DNA from: Anaerolineales bacterium
Lineage (GTDB): Bacteria > Chloroflexota > Anaerolineae > Anaerolineales > Villigracilaceae
NCBI GenBank assembly: GCA_014379595.1
Contig: JACMLM010000047.1
Span: 1 to 36,594 of the forward strand
Direction: 5' to 3'
DNA length: 36,594 nt
Part shown: positions 35,046-36,594 of the stretch, one piece after another
Numbering within the stretch: the first letter of the stretch is position 1
Layout of the letters: each line of letters begins with the position of its first letter
Notes under the pieces: model-generated
What the model was told of the DNA's origin: nothing
The model's database searches: none
What the model saw: the letters and a program-made list of their open reading frames with translations, nothing else
Made by a program: the position numbers and the translations under genes

Positions 35046-35921
35046 TTAGGGACAGGCTTGTATCCATGCATCGAGATTTCTGTTTTTGAGGATGGTGCTG
35101 AATTTAAGTTCTTTGGATTTCTGGCAATAAGATTCAAAGTCGCCGCTTAAGTCGGTGTATTCTGCAGCCAAGACAGGTTTACCCGCTTCGATATATGGGA
35201 GCATTGATTCCGCTTCGTTATAAAAGAAATAATCTTCGGTAATGGCGAAATCATAAATACCGACAAGGTCTAATACTTGGTCGGAGGCATTTTTCTGTCC
35301 GATGGCGAGTCCGCGTTGATGAGCTTCGTCTGCAAGCCAGAGAGCAAACTTTAATTGATCTTCATAAGTGAGCGGAAAGCCTGTGTTGTTAGTGTAGATT
35401 TCCATATTGTCTGGCTCAACAGCATCAAAGCCTTTGGATTTGCACAAATCCAAGCGAGCACGCATAATGGGTGCAAGTTTATCTATCGCGCGAATATCCA
35501 GCCATTTTTCGCCCGGCCAGCCATCATAGTCATTGCCTAATACTTCAGGCGAAAATTGGTCTTTGTCTGGCCGCCAATCTTCATACGAGCCAACACTCAT
35601 GTAACAAATCACCTTGCGTCCTGTGGCATGTAATTCGTCAATAATGGATTGGTTGACGTATAAGTCAATATCATAGACATCAGCTTCAATTGAAGTATCA
35701 ATGTCCATGTTGCCGATTTGCCATTGCCAGGTGAGTCCTACAGTTGGATGCCACCATGACGAAGGGATGGGAGAAGATGTAGAGGCCAAAGGAATCTCCA
35801 TAGTTGGCGAGACAGGTTCAAGGGTAGATGACGATGCGCTGCCTTCGCTTGGATTCTGTCCACAAGCAGATAATGCAAAAGTTATGACTAAGCTAATAGA
35901 CAGAAATTTCCTAAACCACAT
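35046..35921 (-). CDS. GH114 endo-alpha-1,4-polygalactosaminidase-like lipoprotein
   Basis: Extracytoplasmic glycoside hydrolase-like protein, 291 residues. The signal peptide [20 protein letters not shown] ends in a lipobox Cys at residue 20, followed by a Ser/Thr/Pro linker. The GH114 TIM-barrel domain has [42 protein letters not shown] with the probable catalytic acid, GLAIGQKNA and [10 protein letters not shown]. Founding enzymes cut alpha-1,4-polygalactosamine, and PelA carries a related domain. The start at 35921 gives a proper lipoprotein signal; ATG at 35969 would add 16 polar residues. It overlaps the stop of the GH4 gene by 11 bases. It would supply oligosaccharides to the intracellular enzymes of the operon. 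Confidence 0.87.
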   Translation of the reverse strand: MWFRKFLSISLVITFALSACGQNPSEGSASSSTLEPVSPTMEIPLASTSSPIPSSWWHPTVGLTWQWQIGNMDIDTSIEADVYDIDLYVNQSIIDELHATGRKVICYMSVGSYEDWRPDKDQFSPEVLGNDYDGWPGEKWLDIRAIDKLAPIMRARLDLCKSKGFDAVEPDNMEIYTNNTGFPLTYEDQLKFALWLADEAHQRGLAIGQKNASDQVLDLVGIYDFAITEDYFFYNEAESMLPYIEAGKPVLAAEYTDLSGDFESYCQKSKELKFSTILKNRNLDAWIQACP

Positions 35922-36594
35922 GATGTTTGAATTGCGGCAGATATTCTTTGTGCTGCGCGAAAAGATCATTGGTCATCTGGCGAATCTCGGCGAGCGACAA
36001 AACAGCGGAGGTCAATGGGTCATGCGCAATGGCGCGATAGACCATTGTGGGATCACCTTCGATGGAGGCAGTGATCGCCATCTCCTCGATACCGCTGGAA
36101 AGCTGAGTAAGCAATGCAGTTTCAGCCGGGAGCGCTCCAACATGAATTGGATGAATGCCAGCTTTATCAACCAGGACAGGCACTTCAACACATGCGCCTT
36201 GCGGAAGATTGGTAATGAGATTTGTGTTACGGACATTGCCATTGAATTTAAACATCTCACCGCCTTTGAGAGCATTGATAATGTATGCAGCATATTCATG
36301 TTCGCGCTGTAGATCTTCGTCAGTTAATTTTTCAGCGAGCCGCGTTTTGACTTGATCTTGCCATGTAGCTTCGTTATGTTGATATTCTTTTAAGATATAA
36401 GCATATTCACCAGGGTTCCAACCCGAGCCGTCTTTGCAATATTTTTCAATCAAGTCAGGGCGTTTACGGAACCAGGGATTGTATTCAGAGTTATGCCCGC
36501 TTGATTCGGTGACATATTTTCCAATCGCGAGATACATTTCATTGCGGACTTGTTCATGATTATAAATTTCAGGCCGCTCCGTGATCGCTTTATG
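35911..36594 (-). CDS. GH4 family alpha-galactosidase/6-phospho-glycosidase, C-terminal part (5' end outside window)
   Basis: NAD+- and metal-dependent glycosidase of family 4, cytosolic. The frame is open to the right edge of the window, so only the last 227 of roughly 430-470 residues are present. The family-specific [18 protein letters not shown] block (about 29 residues into the visible part) and the later [18 protein letters not shown] and [10 protein letters not shown] match MelA-type alpha-galactosidases. The NAD-binding Rossmann part and the Cys/His metal ligands lie outside. It appears to be upstream of the GH114 gene in the same transcript, overlapping it by 11 bases. The internal ATG at 36537 is not the true start. 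Confidence 0.9.
   Translation of the reverse strand, partial: HKAITERPEIYNHEQVRNEMYLAIGKYVTESSGHNSEYNPWFRKRPDLIEKYCKDGSGWNPGEYAYILKEYQHNEATWQDQVKTRLAEKLTDEDLQREHEYAAYIINALKGGEMFKFNGNVRNTNLITNLPQGACVEVPVLVDKAGIHPIHVGALPAETALLTQLSSGIEEMAITASIEGDPTMVYRAIAHDPLTSAVLSLAEIRQMTNDLFAQHKEYLPQFKHHVV

Noticed and set aside
1-36594. tRNA, rRNA, CRISPR arrays, intact insertion sequences or a replication origin
   Set aside because: Reading the gaps between genes showed no cloverleaf sequences, regular short repeats, transposase genes or clusters of DnaA-like boxes.

Overview
The window looks like a chromosomal segment of a free-living bacterium, most likely a Chloroflexota member of the Anaerolineae type. 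This is an inference from gene content and style: medium G+C, lipoprotein-anchored periplasmic-type proteins, long TIR/WD40 proteins, non-pyrrolysine MttB-family methyltransferases with a corrinoid protein, and many short palindromic intergenic elements. No rRNA or tRNA gene, CRISPR array, intact transposase or replication origin is visible, and no gene-free stretch exceeds about 300 bases.

Region 1 (1-8.2 kb, all + strand): the 3' end of glucose-6-phosphate dehydrogenase, then an export module (HlyD-like lipoprotein adaptor, MacB/LolD-type ATPase, FtsX/MacB-type permease). A small two-helix membrane protein and an OmpR-type two-component pair follow. Region 2 (8.2-9.4 kb) is an AT-rich accessory patch. 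It holds an inverted-repeat element, two tandem paralogous small membrane protein genes (the second broken by an in-frame TAG), and a decayed RHS core fragment. A 16-bp motif occurs on both sides of the small genes. Region 3 (9.4-20.1 kb) has a PAS/GAF histidine kinase on the minus strand, then two long membrane-anchored TIR proteins with C-terminal propellers. These two are paralogues and flank an endonuclease III gene. Region 4 (20.1-21.1 kb) is an acyltransferase-3 membrane protein on the minus strand.

Region 5 (21.3-29 kb, + strand) is a methylamine/betaine-type cluster: a GntR/FCD regulator, a corrinoid protein, an MttB-family methyltransferase, an S9 peptidase, a second MttB-family protein and an M20 amidohydrolase. 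An alpha/beta-hydrolase lipoprotein follows behind a terminator. Together they suggest uptake-independent release and demethylation of an N-methylated compound, with the methyl group passed through the corrinoid protein; substrate unknown. Region 6 is prfC (release factor 3) on the minus strand. Region 7 (31.9-36.6 kb, minus strand) is a compact carbohydrate operon in transcription order: GH4 glycosidase (cut by the window end), GH114 lipoprotein, LacD-like aldolase, PfkB-family kinase and GatZ-like protein. It points to breakdown of a galactose- or galactosamine-containing glycan through tagatose phosphates.

The best candidates for something new are the paired TIR-membrane-propeller proteins, the MttB/peptidase/amidohydrolase cluster, the small membrane paralogues beside an RHS remnant, and a palindrome lying inside the gatZ coding sequence.
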